Positions 47,804 through 56,545 of a stretch of DNA of 64,000 nt are shown in pieces (position 1 is the first letter of the stretch; the number at the start of each line of letters is the position of its first letter). The notes beneath the pieces are model-generated. The model worked only from the letters and a program-made list of their open reading frames with translations, was not told the origin of the DNA and did not search any database. The position numbers were made by a program, and so were the translations under genes. Source of the DNA: Sciurus carolinensis (Eukaryota > Chordata > Mammalia > Rodentia > Sciuridae); NCBI RefSeq assembly GCF_902686445.1, contig NC_062222.1, positions 45,799,292-45,863,291 of the forward strand, read 5' to 3'.

Positions 47804-48149
47804 ATAGTTGAATCCCTTCAAGTCATTTTTGTTTGAGAACCAAAACATATGGATATATCACTACAGATATGAATGCATATCAAGATTAGTAAATAGTTTC
47901 CAAAAATCTTGCCCAAACCACTCACTCATGCAAGTAGTCTGGGACTATGTGTAATGATGTCTCAAGTTGAGCATAGTTCCTCTTTTTGCATTATTACTAA
48001 AAATTTATTTTTTTAAAACATAATTCTTTTTATTAAAAATTTAAAAGATTTTTTCTTAAATAGTACTCATATAAAATTCAGAATTCTGCCTTATTTATTT
48101 TTATACATTATGTTATATTTGAATTATTTTGTCTTTGAATTATTTGTTC
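47804..48149. other. No recognisable feature
   Basis: AT-rich gap with T-rich patches; nothing recognised. Confidence 0.5.
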
Positions 48150-48264
48150 TTTTTTTAGTTTTTTTTTTATTTATTTTTATTGTAAATAAATGGGATACAT
48201 CTCGTTTCTCTGTTTCTACATGAAGTAGAGGCATACCATTTGTGTAATCATACATTTACATAGG

Positions 48265-48284
48265 TGTTGCCGCCCGCGGCAACA
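48265..48284. repeat. Perfect hairpin at the LTR terminus
   Basis: The first 20 bases of the LTR are 9-base arms TGTTGCCGC and GCGGCAACA around CC, a perfect inverted repeat in otherwise AT-rich DNA. Confidence 0.95.
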
Positions 48285-48740
48285 ATCTCGCAGTAATTTA
48301 TCGGAGGTGAACTGGAACTGAACTACTTCTTTTACTTTATCCTTCTTTAGTGGGCTGCTTTCTATCTTGTTTACTTGTTAGTTTATAGTTTACAGAGTAA
48401 GTGAGGCTTTGCTTACTTTTAGTTTTAGAGGAAGAAAGGCTTTGAGAGGAAGAAAGACTTTGCTTAGAGGAAGAGAGACTTTGCTTAATTTTAGAGGTGC
48501 TACTTCTTAGAGTTCTGCTTCTTCTTCTTTGAGGTGCTTCCAGCATCCTGCGTCCTAAAGGTGTGTGCTACAGGTGCATGCTATCAGAGGTGCTTTCTAT
48601 CAGAGGTGCTTCTTAGTGGTGCATCCTGTGACCTGCAATCTGGAGGTGTCTTCTTAGTCCCTTGTTCTGCCATCTGCAACCTTCATTCTGTGATCTCTCG
48701 GAGGTGCTGTTTATCCGAGGTGCTTCCTATAGGTGTGTGT

Positions 48741-48763
48741 CTTATATATCTAAGGCAGCCAAT
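48741..48763 (-). promoter_or_regulatory. Candidate LTR core promoter
   Basis: On the minus strand attgg (48763-48759) is followed 9 bases later by tatataag (48748-48741). The spacing is shorter than usual for CCAAT and TATA boxes, so only the TATA-like element is a reasonable candidate. No transcription evidence. Confidence 0.35.
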
Positions 48764-49145
48764 CATCTTAGGTTTAAGTAGCACGGCTGGAGCATGCGCC
48801 ACAGTACCAATTAAGAATGAGGAACATCTGTTGACCACTAGCGCAGAGGAGACATTAACTAATCAGGCAAAAGTAGATCACGCTGTGTTAACACTAATTA
48901 TGCGCCACCTCTTGGCTCAATGCCAGCTGCCATCCTAGGGCTACCCAAACACGTCTCTGCACATAGGGTAATGGTGTTTGTTTCATTCTGTTATCTTTTC
49001 TTCCCCTCCACCCCTCCCACTCCTCTTTTCCCTCTATACAGTCCCTCCTTCCTCCATTCTTGCCTCCCTCCCACCCCCCATTAGGTGTCATCATCGGCTT
49101 AGCAGGGAGTTCATTTGTCCTTTGGTTTTTTTTTTGGTTTTCTTG

Positions 49146-50336
49146 TTTTTTTTTTTTTTTTATTGTAAACAAATGGGATACATGTTGTTTCTCTGTTTGT
49201 ACATGGCGTAAAGGCATACCATTTGTGTAATCATAAATTTACATAGGGTAATGTTTGATTCATTCTGTTATTTTTTCCCTTCCCCCCACCCTCCCACCCC
49301 TCTTTTCCCTCTATACAGTCCTTCCTTCCTCCATTCTTGCCCCCCTCCCTAACCCTAACTCTAACCCTAACACTAACCCCTCCCACCCCCCATTATGTGT
49401 CATCATCCTCTTATTAGCGATATCATTTGTCCTTTGGTTTTTTGAGATTGGCTTATCTCACTTAGCATGATATTCTCCAATTTCATCCATTTGCCTGCAA
49501 ATGCCATAATTTTATTATTCTTTATGGATGAGTAATATTCCATTGTATATATATACCACAGTTCCTTTATCTATTCATCAATTGAAGGGTATCTAGGTTG
49601 GTTCCACAATCTGGCTACTGTGAATTGAGCAGCTATGAACACTGATGTGGCTGCATCACTGTAGTTTGCTGATTTTAAGTCCTTTGGGTATAGACCAAGG
49701 AGTGGGATAGGTGGGTCAAATGGTGGTTCCATTCCAAGTTTTCTAAGAAATCTCCACACTGCTTTCCAGAATGGCTGCACTAATTTGCAGTCCCACCAGC
49801 AATGTATGAGTGGACCTTTTTCCCCAATAGGTGTTTCCTCACCAACACCTATTGTTGCTTGTATTCTTGATAATTGCTATTCTAATTGGGGTGAGATGAA
49901 ATCTTAGGGTAGTTTTGATTTGCATTTCTCTTATTACTAGAGATGTTGAACATTTTTTCATATATCTGTTGATTGCTTGTAGATCTTCTTCTGTGAAGTA
50001 TCTGTTCATTTCCTTAGCCCATTTGTCGATTGGATTATTTGCATTCTTGGTGTAGAGTTTTTTGAGTTCTTTATATATTCTGGAAATTAGTGCTCTATCT
50101 GAAGTATGAGCGGCAAAGATTTTCTCCCACTCTGTAGGCTCTCTCTTCACATTGCTGACAGTTTCCTTTGCTGAGAGAAAGCTTTTTAGTTTGAATCTAT
50201 CCCAGTTATTGATTCTTACTTTTATTTCTTGTGCAATGGGAGTCCTGTTAAGGAAGTCTGATCCTAAGCCAACATGTTGAAGATTTGGACCTACTTTTTC
50301 TTCTATAAGATGCAGGGTCTCTGGTCTGATTTAAAG
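49146..50336 (-). mobile_element. 5'-truncated L1 with ORF2 C-terminal remnant, antisense
   Basis: T-rich tail at 49146-49162, then 3' UTR, then on the minus strand ORF2 C-terminal sequence from about 50330 down to about 49440. In translation the part at 50150-49839 reads [50 protein letters not shown]; the part at 49780-49571 reads [18 protein letters not shown] and [17 protein letters not shown]. These are conserved blocks of L1 ORF2 beyond the RT domain. A TGA at 49841-49839, where the family has an Arg codon, and further stops kill the frame. Youngest L1 coding remnant in the window. Confidence 0.93.
49347..49379. repeat. Telomere-like (CCCTAA)n tract inside L1 3' UTR
   Basis: About five CCCTAA-type units (ccctaaccctaactctaacc, then ctaacactaaccc), two of them altered. 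The adjacent L1 copy runs straight from the C-rich stretch into the conserved ccccccatta without it. Confidence 0.9.
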
Positions 50337-50477
50337 TTAAGTTAATGCTGGACAAGGTAACTATTATGAGTATAATCATAGTAAATACTCCCCACAACTA
50401 ACTTCTGTCAAATGACTTTTCAAATAATAAAATGAAAACAAGCTAAAATTCCTTTCAAGACAAGACTGACATAAACG

Positions 50478-50925
50478 TATTAGTTTCCCATTGTCACTAT
50501 AGGAAATTCTTACAAACTTGGCAGCTTATAACAATGGAAATTTATTTCCTCACAATGAATTCTGAACTAGTTTCACTGGGCTGAAATCAAGGTGTCCACA
50601 GAGCTACTCCCACTCTGGAGGCTCTAGTGGAGAATCTGTTCCCTGCCTCTTCCAGGTTCTGGTGGTGGCCGACTGGCATTGCTGTGGAGAATGCTCCACT
50701 CTAGTACCTGCCTCATCTTCATATCACCCTCTGTGTCTAATGTCCCTCCACCCCTCTCAAGAGAGTATTTGTGATTGCATTTAGAATCCACTCAGGTAAT
50801 AGAGGATAATTGCTTCATCTCAAAATCAAAGACTCTTTTTCTAAAAAGGTAATACTTAGAGGTTTCAACCATGAGGATATAAATATTTCCGGGGGTCATT
50901 TTTCAGCCCACCACAATGAACAATG
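50478..50925 (-). mobile_element. MLT1-group LTR or related MaLR, antisense
   Basis: 'cgtattagtttcccattgtc', 'cttggcagcttataacaatg', 'gaaatttatttcctcacaat', 'gaaatcaaggtgtccacaga', 'ctctggaggctctagtggag', 'cctgcctcttccaggttctg', 'gtgattgcatttagaatcca', 'ggataattgcttcatctcaa' follow an antisense MaLR-type LTR. Old, non-coding. Confidence 0.7.
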
Positions 50926-51010
50926 TTTTCTTATGCAGAGGGAAATGGCAAGTCTAACTGTTGACAAGGTGAACTCAACTTCCTTACACTAACAGTGAAA
51001 AACACATGTA

Positions 51011-51203
51011 GAACCAGACACAGTGGTGCACACCTGTAATCCCAGTAACTTGGGAGGCTGAGGCAGGAGGATTACAAGTTCAAAGCCAGGTCAGCAAATT
51101 AGTGAGGCCCTACACAATTCAGCAAGACCCTGCCTTTAAATAAAATATTTTTTAAAAATGGCTTGTATGTGGCTCAGCTCAATCTCCAGTACCAGAAAAA
51201 AAA
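51011..51203 (+). mobile_element. B1-ID dimeric SINE (MEN type), right half decayed
   Basis: Good B1-like left half (cagacacagtggtgcacacc, tgtaatcccagtaacttggg, attacaagttcaaagccagg); the right half is deleted in the middle (ggcttgtatgtggctcagct then caatctccagtacc). No clear target duplication. Confidence 0.88.
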
Positions 51204-51698
51204 TCTGGAATTTAATATTCAGTTAAAATATATTTTAAAAAATAAAGGCAAAATAAAGATTTCATCTTTCTTTCATAATCAAATTAAGAATTCATTTTAA
51301 AGGCAATTTATTGTCAAAACACCTGAACCACAAAATATTAAGTAATTCTTTAAGCAGAAAGAATATGATCATATTCATTTGGAATTTGGATCTATACAAA
51401 GAAATAAAGAGGTACAAAACAGGGAGAATTAGGATAAATGTGAAAAATATTTTCTCTTATTTCTACAACAGAAGAACAACATTTTTTAAACCACAGTGAA
51501 TCAAATTCTATGTCATAAATCTCAACAAATTTAAGGGACTTAAAATCATATAAAGTATGATCTCTGACAAAAGAAATTCAATAGAAATTAAATATAAAAA
51601 AAAGTACTACAAATATTCAGTATTTGGAAACCCGTTTCTAAATACCATGCAGTTTAGAAGAAATCACAAAGGAGGATAATATTTGGCTAATATTTTTG

Positions 51699-51784
51699 TT
51701 TTGTTTTGTTTGTGGTACTGGGTTTGAACACAGGACCTCATGCATGCTAGGCAAGTACTCTACCACTAAGCCGCATCCCTAGCA
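51699..51784 (-). mobile_element. ID SINE, antisense, nested in L1
   Basis: (gtttt)n tail, 'gtggtactgggtttgaacac', 'aggacctcatgcatgctagg', 'caagtactctaccactaagc'. Target duplication ctaatatttttg (51687-51698) and ctagtattttg (51785-51795). Confidence 0.9.
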
Positions 51785-52232
51785 CTAGTATTTTGAATCA
51801 AATAAAAATTAAAACCAAATTTAAAATTTTTAGTACACAGCTAAAGCAGTATTTCAAATGATATTTATAACATTAAATTATTATATTAAAAAGACATACA
51901 TATAAGATCTTATCTTTCACTTTAGGAAAATAGAGAAAGCAGAACAAATTAAATCCAAAGTATGCAGGAGGTAGAGATAATAAAAAATATGAATAGAAAG
52001 CAATAAACAGAAAAATCAAAACAGAAAACAAATCAAAGAATTTCAAAGCTGATGTTTCAAAAAGATAATAAGGATAAACTCTAGTCAGACTGATCATGGA
52101 GTAGGGAAAGGAAAATATCAGTTACTAAAATCAGGAATGAAAGAATGAACATCACCTAATGTAATTCAGATGTAAATAGAATAATTAGTGTTATATTATG
52201 AAGAATTTTATGCTAATAAACTTGACAACTTG

Positions 52233-52302
52233 AGTAGTACAACACTTGCCTAGAACATGCAAGAACCTGGGTTAAATCCCAGCACTAGAAAAACAAAAAA
52301 CA
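52233..52302 (+). mobile_element. 5'-shortened ID SINE nested in L1
   Basis: Lacks the first part of the ID head; retains 'agtagtacaacacttgccta', 'gaacatgcaagaacctgggt', 'taaatcccagcactag' and A-rich tail. Target duplication aaacttgacaacttg (52218-52232) and aaacttgataacttg (52303-52317) shows the shortening predates or accompanied insertion. Confidence 0.9.
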
Positions 52303-52383
52303 AAACTTGATAACTTGGATGAATGGAAAAATTAATTAAAAGACATAAGTAACTACAAATGTTCACTCAATTAAAAATAGATA

Positions 52384-52595
52384 GCTGGGTTTGGTGGTGC
52401 ACACCTGGAATTTCAACATCTTGGGTGGCTGAGGCAGAAGTATCACAAGTTTGAGGTCAGCTTGGATAACTTAGCAAAACCCTGTCTCAAAATAAAAATA
52501 AAAAGGGTTGGGGATATGGTTCAATGGTAGAGGGTCCCTGGGTTCAATATCTAGGACAGAGGAGGAGGAGGAGGAGGAGGAGGATGACGACGACG
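52384..52595 (+). mobile_element. B1-ID dimeric SINE (MEN type) nested in L1
   Basis: 'gctgggtttggtggtgcaca', 'cctggaatttcaacatcttg', 'cacaagtttgaggtcagctt', then 'gggttggggatatggttcaa' and 'gggttcaatatctaggac'. The tail is a (gag)n/(gac)n tract. Target duplication aatagata at 52376-52383 and 52596-52603. Confidence 0.93.
52559..52595. repeat. (GAG)n(GAC)n microsatellite in SINE tail
   Basis: About eight gag units pass into gat/gac units. A purine-rich trinucleotide tract with CG steps, unusual in this CpG-poor window. Confidence 0.9.
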
Positions 52596-52889
52596 AATAG
52601 ATAATCCAAATAACTTTGTATCTACTGAAGAAATCGAATTTACTTTTTAAAAAGAAAATTCCAGGTGAATTCTTCCAAAACTTTAAGGGAAACCAGTTCT
52701 GTGCCTATTATTTCATAAAGAATGAAGGGAATATTTCCAGCAAATTTTAGGAGCCCAGCATTACCTTGAATCCACCAACCACTCAAAAACTTATAAGAAC
52801 ACTATAGAATGATAAACCTCATGAACATAGATATAAATTTCCTTAAAAGTTCCGCAAAAAGTGTAAAGAAAAGAAAAAAAAAACTGTTT

Positions 52890-53260
52890 TTCCTATTCTA
52901 CATACTCTTATGGCATTTCTGGTCTCCAAATGGGTGGTGGTTATTCCCACATCAAGCAATTCTCCAAGTCTCTACAAATACCATCTGGGTGTCCCACAAC
53001 TCAATTCAATTCTAACATTAACCAGAGTTAGCCAAAGTCCACAGGTTAAAGGTTCAGCCCCCCCATGACTGACCCCCAACTCAAACACCAGTTCAAGTGG
53101 TAGGTTTCCAAGTTACCCACAACCTCCGTCCAACTCCACTACACATTGGAGGTTCTCACAAACCCCTTCTTGGGTTCAATAATTTGCTAAAGAGGCTCAG
53201 CAAACTCAAATCCTGTGAAATCCTGATAAGTTGAAGGGAGGTTGCATCACATTAAAGAAA
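52890..53260. mobile_element. LTR-like block, family not named
   Basis: 'agttagccaaagtccacagg', 'ttaaaggttcagccccccca', 'ctcaaacaccagttcaagtg' and 'gttcaataatttgctaaaga', 'ggctcagcaaactcaaatcc' resemble a mammalian ERV LTR (aataatttgctagagcggctcacagaactc). Family and strand not assigned. Confidence 0.4.
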
Positions 53261-53439
53261 GAATGTGAACCAAAACCTGAAAGCAGGTATACACGGAATG
53301 AGAATTATTGCACTTCAGCTGAGAAATGTAAGGGTAAACCCAGAATTTAAGTTTGTGTAATTTTATGTCCTGGCTTGTGATATCAGGATGAACACTTAAT
53401 TCAAGAAAAGATAGAAAATCCTCCATATTACATGAGATG

Positions 53440-53780
53440 ATATGAATGTGGAAATTCACCTATCAGCAAAATAGGAGGAAAAACTGCAGTCAAAAAGGCA
53501 TTATAATAGTCCAGGCAGAAAGCAATGAATTTCAGTTTCAAGATACTGGCAGTGGAAGAAGAAACAATGATGAGACTTTGGTGTGAATATGTAGATGATG
53601 TAGATCTTACAAACTGATTTAAATGCAAATGTAAGGCACAGGATGCACAGGAAATAATAAAAGGAGTCTCTCAAGGAAGATGATAGAGTTTTGAATTTGG
53701 GTGACTGGAAAATTTTCTTGAAGAGAGGCTGATGGAGGGAGATCAAAGGAAATAATGAGTTGGGCAGGTTGGGTATAAAA
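53440..53780 (+). mobile_element. Unnamed ancient long repeat, piece 6
   Basis: 'ggcattataatagtccaggc', 'agaaagcaatgaatttcagt', 'agatactggcagtggaagaa', 'aaatgcaaatgtaaggcaca', 'gaattt gggtgactgg' region and 'aataatgagttgggcagg' match the middle part of the family (agtccaggc ... gcagtggag ... atggattggatg). Confidence 0.45.
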
Positions 53781-53819
53781 TCAAAGGATACAAAATTTAT
53801 TTTCCATATTGATTGATTG

Positions 53820-53822
<3 letters not shown>

Positions 53823-53862
<40 letters not shown>
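53823..53862. repeat. (AT)20 microsatellite
   Basis: Forty bases of perfect AT alternation at the junction between the ancient repeat and an L1 fragment. Self-complementary and able to extrude a cruciform. Confidence 0.97.
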
Positions 53863-53865
<3 letters not shown>

Positions 53866-55030
53866 CCAGACACCACCAAAAAACTGGCTGTTAAAGAATT
53901 CCATCAATTTGCAAGCTGTAACATCAACAAACAAAAATAAGCAGAATTTCTGTGCAACAACAGCAAACTTTCTGAATGAGAAACCAAATTTTTTTTTCAT
54001 TTACAATAACTATCAAAAAAAAAAAAATTAACCAAGTAAGTGAAAGACCTGTACACTGAAAACTGTAATACATCAATGGAAGAAATAAGAAAGACACAAA
54101 TAAGTGGAAAGATATCCCATGTTCATGAACTATAGATCACCTAGAGTGATCTCCAGAATTAATATAATTCCCATCCACTTTCCAATGACATTTTCACATA
54201 TATAGAAAATAATAATCCTAAAATGCATATGGAACTAACAAAAGGCCTATCTTGAGCAAAAAGAATAAAACTGGCAGCATCAGACCACTATCAATAAAAT
54301 ATACTATAAAACTATGGTAATGAAAACACAAAAAAGAGACACTTAGAGCAATGAAACAGAACAGAGAACCCAAAAGTAAATCCATGCATTTACAGTCAAT
54401 TGACTTCAATTTTCTCAAAAAGGATGGCAAGAACATCCCATGGAGAAAGAACTGTTTCTTCAATAAATAGTATTGAGAAAACTGAATATCCACATGCAGA
54501 AGAATGAAATTAGGCTTTTATCTCACATAATATATAGAAATCAACTCAAAATGGATTACAGACTTAAACATAAGGTTTAAAATGTAAAACAACTGGAGGA
54601 AAACATAAAGGTAATGTGCCATGACATTGGCCTGGGAGATGATTTTTTTCCATAAGACCCCCAAAGCATAGGAAAAATTAAAAGTAAAATTAAACAAATG
54701 GGATTACATTAAACTAAAATGCTTCTGCATAACAAAGGAAATAATCATCACAGTAAAGAAATAATATTTGCAAACCATACATCTGATGAGGGTTTGATAT
54801 CCAAAATATATAAGGAACTCAAACAAGTCAATAACAAAAAACAACCTGGTTTCAAAAATAAGAAATAGACCTGAATAGACACGTCTCAAAAGAAAAAAAA
54901 ATTTTTAGATACAAATGGTCAACAGGTATGTAAAAAAAGTGTTCACCATCACTAATTATCAGTATAATCTCATACTGTTAAAATGGTTCTGATCAAAAAG
55001 ACAAGATAACAAGAGTTGGTAGAAATATGG

Positions 55031-55785
55031 GAAGAGAACCCTTTTTCCCTCCATATTCTTTATTAGTGCTTTAAAATTATGCATATTGGTGGGATTCATG
55101 GTTACATATTTGTACGTACACACAATACACAATATAACAATGTAATTTGGCCCAGCACTTCCCTCTCCTTCCCCATCCCTCCTGCTTTGGTCCATTTCCT
55201 CTGCTGCTCTCCCTTTGATTTTCATGAGATCTGCTTCCACCTTTCTTTTTCATTTCCCTCTCTTGCTTCCTCATATGAGAGAAAACATACTACCCTTAAT
55301 CTATGAAGTTTGACTATGTCACTTAACATAATGGTCTCTAGTTTCATTCATTTTCCTACAAATGATATAATTTCATTTTCTTTATGACTGAATGAAACTC
55401 TGCTGTGAGTGCAGGCCATATAGCCCATCTCGTAGAGTGCCTGTCTCTCATGCTGGAGGCCCGGGTTCGATTCCCCAGCACTCTGAGATTGTGGAAATAA
55501 CAAAACTCTGCTGTGTATATATACCACATTATCCTCATCTATTCATTCATTGATGGACTCCTAGGCTGGTTCCATAATTTGGCTATTGTAAATTATGCTG
55601 CTACAAACATGGTATGCAAGTATCAGTGTAGTGTGATGACTTTAATTCTTCAGGATAAATACCAAGGAGTGGTATACCTGGGTCATATGGTGGTTCCATG
55701 CCTAGTCAGAACCTCCGTACTGATTTCCATAGCAATTGTACTAATTTACAATCCTACCAAAAGTGTTAATGTGTTCAAAAAAAGG
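55031..55785 (-). mobile_element. L1 3' end inserted in inverse orientation into an older L1
   Basis: Left end is the 3' terminus in antisense ('ccatattctttattagtgct', 'gcatattggtgggattcatg', 'caatgtaatttggcccagca'), right end is ORF2 C-terminal ('ggataaataccaaggagtgg', 'acctccgtactgatttccat', 'tacaatcctaccaaaagtgt'). Same subfamily as the L1 at 19349. The host L1 resumes at about 55786. Confidence 0.88.
55408..55502 (+). mobile_element. tRNA-derived retroelement, not ID type
   Basis: 95 bp with perfect 13-bp target duplication aaactctgctgtg at 55395-55407 and 55503-55515, inserted in the antisense L1. It has an A-box-like tagcccatctcgtagag at 55421-55437 and a B box ggttcgattcc at 55464-55474. 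Aligned on the B box, the anticodon-arm position 55440-55456 gives stem cctgt/gctgg with loop ctctcat, anticodon-like CTC. The body differs from the ID family (no gcttgcct, no aaggccctggg). The 3' part (actctgagattgtggaaataaca) is unrelated to the ID tail. The acceptor stem is not evident. A minor SINE family or a one-off tRNA retrocopy. Confidence 0.8.
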
Positions 55786-56545
55786 AAATTTTGCATTGTT
55801 GATGACAATGTAAATTAGTGTAACCATTACGGAAAATAGTATGGAGGTTCCTCAGAAAATTAAAAATAGAACTACCATAGGATCCTCCAATCCCATCATT
55901 GGGTGTGTATCTAAAGGAAATTAAAGCAGCATGTCAAAGAGATGTCTGCAGTCCTATCTCCACTGCAGCAGGATTCACAAATACTTAGATACGGAATCTA
56001 TCTAAGCATTTGTTGAAACACAAATTAATAAACAAAATGTGGTAGATACACACAAGAGACTACAATTCATCCTTAGAAAAGAAGGAAATCTTGCCACTTT
56101 CAACAACTCATATGAACCTGAAGGTATTATGGTAAGTGAAATATGCCAGACAAAGAAAAACAAATGCTGTATGATCTAACTTATATGTGAAATCTAAAAG
56201 AACATTTGAATTCAAAGCAGAAAGTAGAATGATGGTTACTGGAAATGGGAGTGAGGACAAGGAAGTTGTGGGGAAAAAGGGGTTGGACTGATGTTGGTCA
56301 AGGGCAGAAAGGTTTAATAGTTCAAGGGATCTATTGTTCAGTACACCCCAGTGACTACAATTAATGACAATGTGTTGTTTTCTTGAAATCACTGAGAGTA
56401 GATTTAAATATTCTCAAGACAGAAAGAAAAGTATGTGGAATAATGCATATGGTTTTTAACTCTATTTAGTCATTCATACTATATACATATTTCAAAACAT
56501 GTTACAAACAATAAACATACACATTTTGTCAATTAAAAATAAATT

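Larger units (their letters stand above)
48265..48961 (-). mobile_element. Solo LTR of an endogenous retrovirus, class II-like
   Basis: 697 bp bounded by TG...CA with a perfect 6-bp target duplication catagg at 48259-48264 and 48962-48967. The empty site is seen uninterrupted in the sibling L1 copy (cataggg near 49242). A 6-bp duplication is typical of ERVK/class II. Contents: GC-rich end, repeated gaggtgctt-like motifs (48513-48732), CCAAT on the plus strand at 48759-48763, and tatataag on the minus strand at 48749-48741. Orientation is uncertain; minus is favoured by the TATA position. No internal genes remain. Confidence 0.85.
48150..49128 (-). mobile_element. L1 3' UTR copy, antisense, split by an LTR
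   Basis: T-rich tail (48150-48180), then 'aaatgggatacatctcgttt', 'ggcataccatttgtgtaatc', then after the LTR (48265-48961) 'ggtaatggtgtttgtttcat', 'tttccctctatacagtccct', ending 'ttcatttgtcctttgg'. It repeats the same segment of 49146-50336 at roughly 90 per cent identity by eye. Only the 3' UTR is present. Confidence 0.85.
51570..52860 (+). mobile_element. Decayed L1 ORF2 fragment with three nested SINEs
   Basis: L1 landmarks survive between SINEs: 'cacagctaaagcagtatttc', 'agagaaagcagaacaaatta', 'aatccaaagtatgcaggagg', 'tgatgtttcaaaaagataat', 'gaatttactttttaaaaaga', 'gtgaattcttccaaaacttt', 'gatataaatttccttaaaag'. It covers the same ORF2 part as 11788-12995 and may have belonged to the same insertion as the L1 at 53866. 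Stops throughout. Confidence 0.75.
53866..56545 (+). mobile_element. Old L1, ORF2 C-terminal half and 3' UTR, interrupted
   Basis: First part 53866-55030: 'gctgtaacatcaacaaacaa', 'agtgaaagacctgtacactg', 'gatatcccatgttcatgaac', 'gggattacattaaactaaaa', 'gtgttcaccatcactaatta'. Second part 55786-56545: 'catgggttcctcagaaaatt'-type segment near 55840, 'agaactaccataggatcctc', 'gtgaaatatgccagacaaag', 'atgatctaacttatatgtga'. Between them sits an inverted L1. Frames are destroyed. The order joins seamlessly across the insertion, so both parts are one element. Confidence 0.88.

Noticed and set aside
48337..48938. Frames inside the solo LTR (69 codons minus, Ser/Lys-rich; 134 codons plus)
   Set aside because: Low-complexity translations of repeated LTR motifs; solo LTRs carry no coding region.
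49571..50150. Open frames with clear protein similarity on the minus strand
   Set aside because: They are the C-terminal part of L1 ORF2 with internal stops; annotated as a mobile-element remnant, not a host gene.
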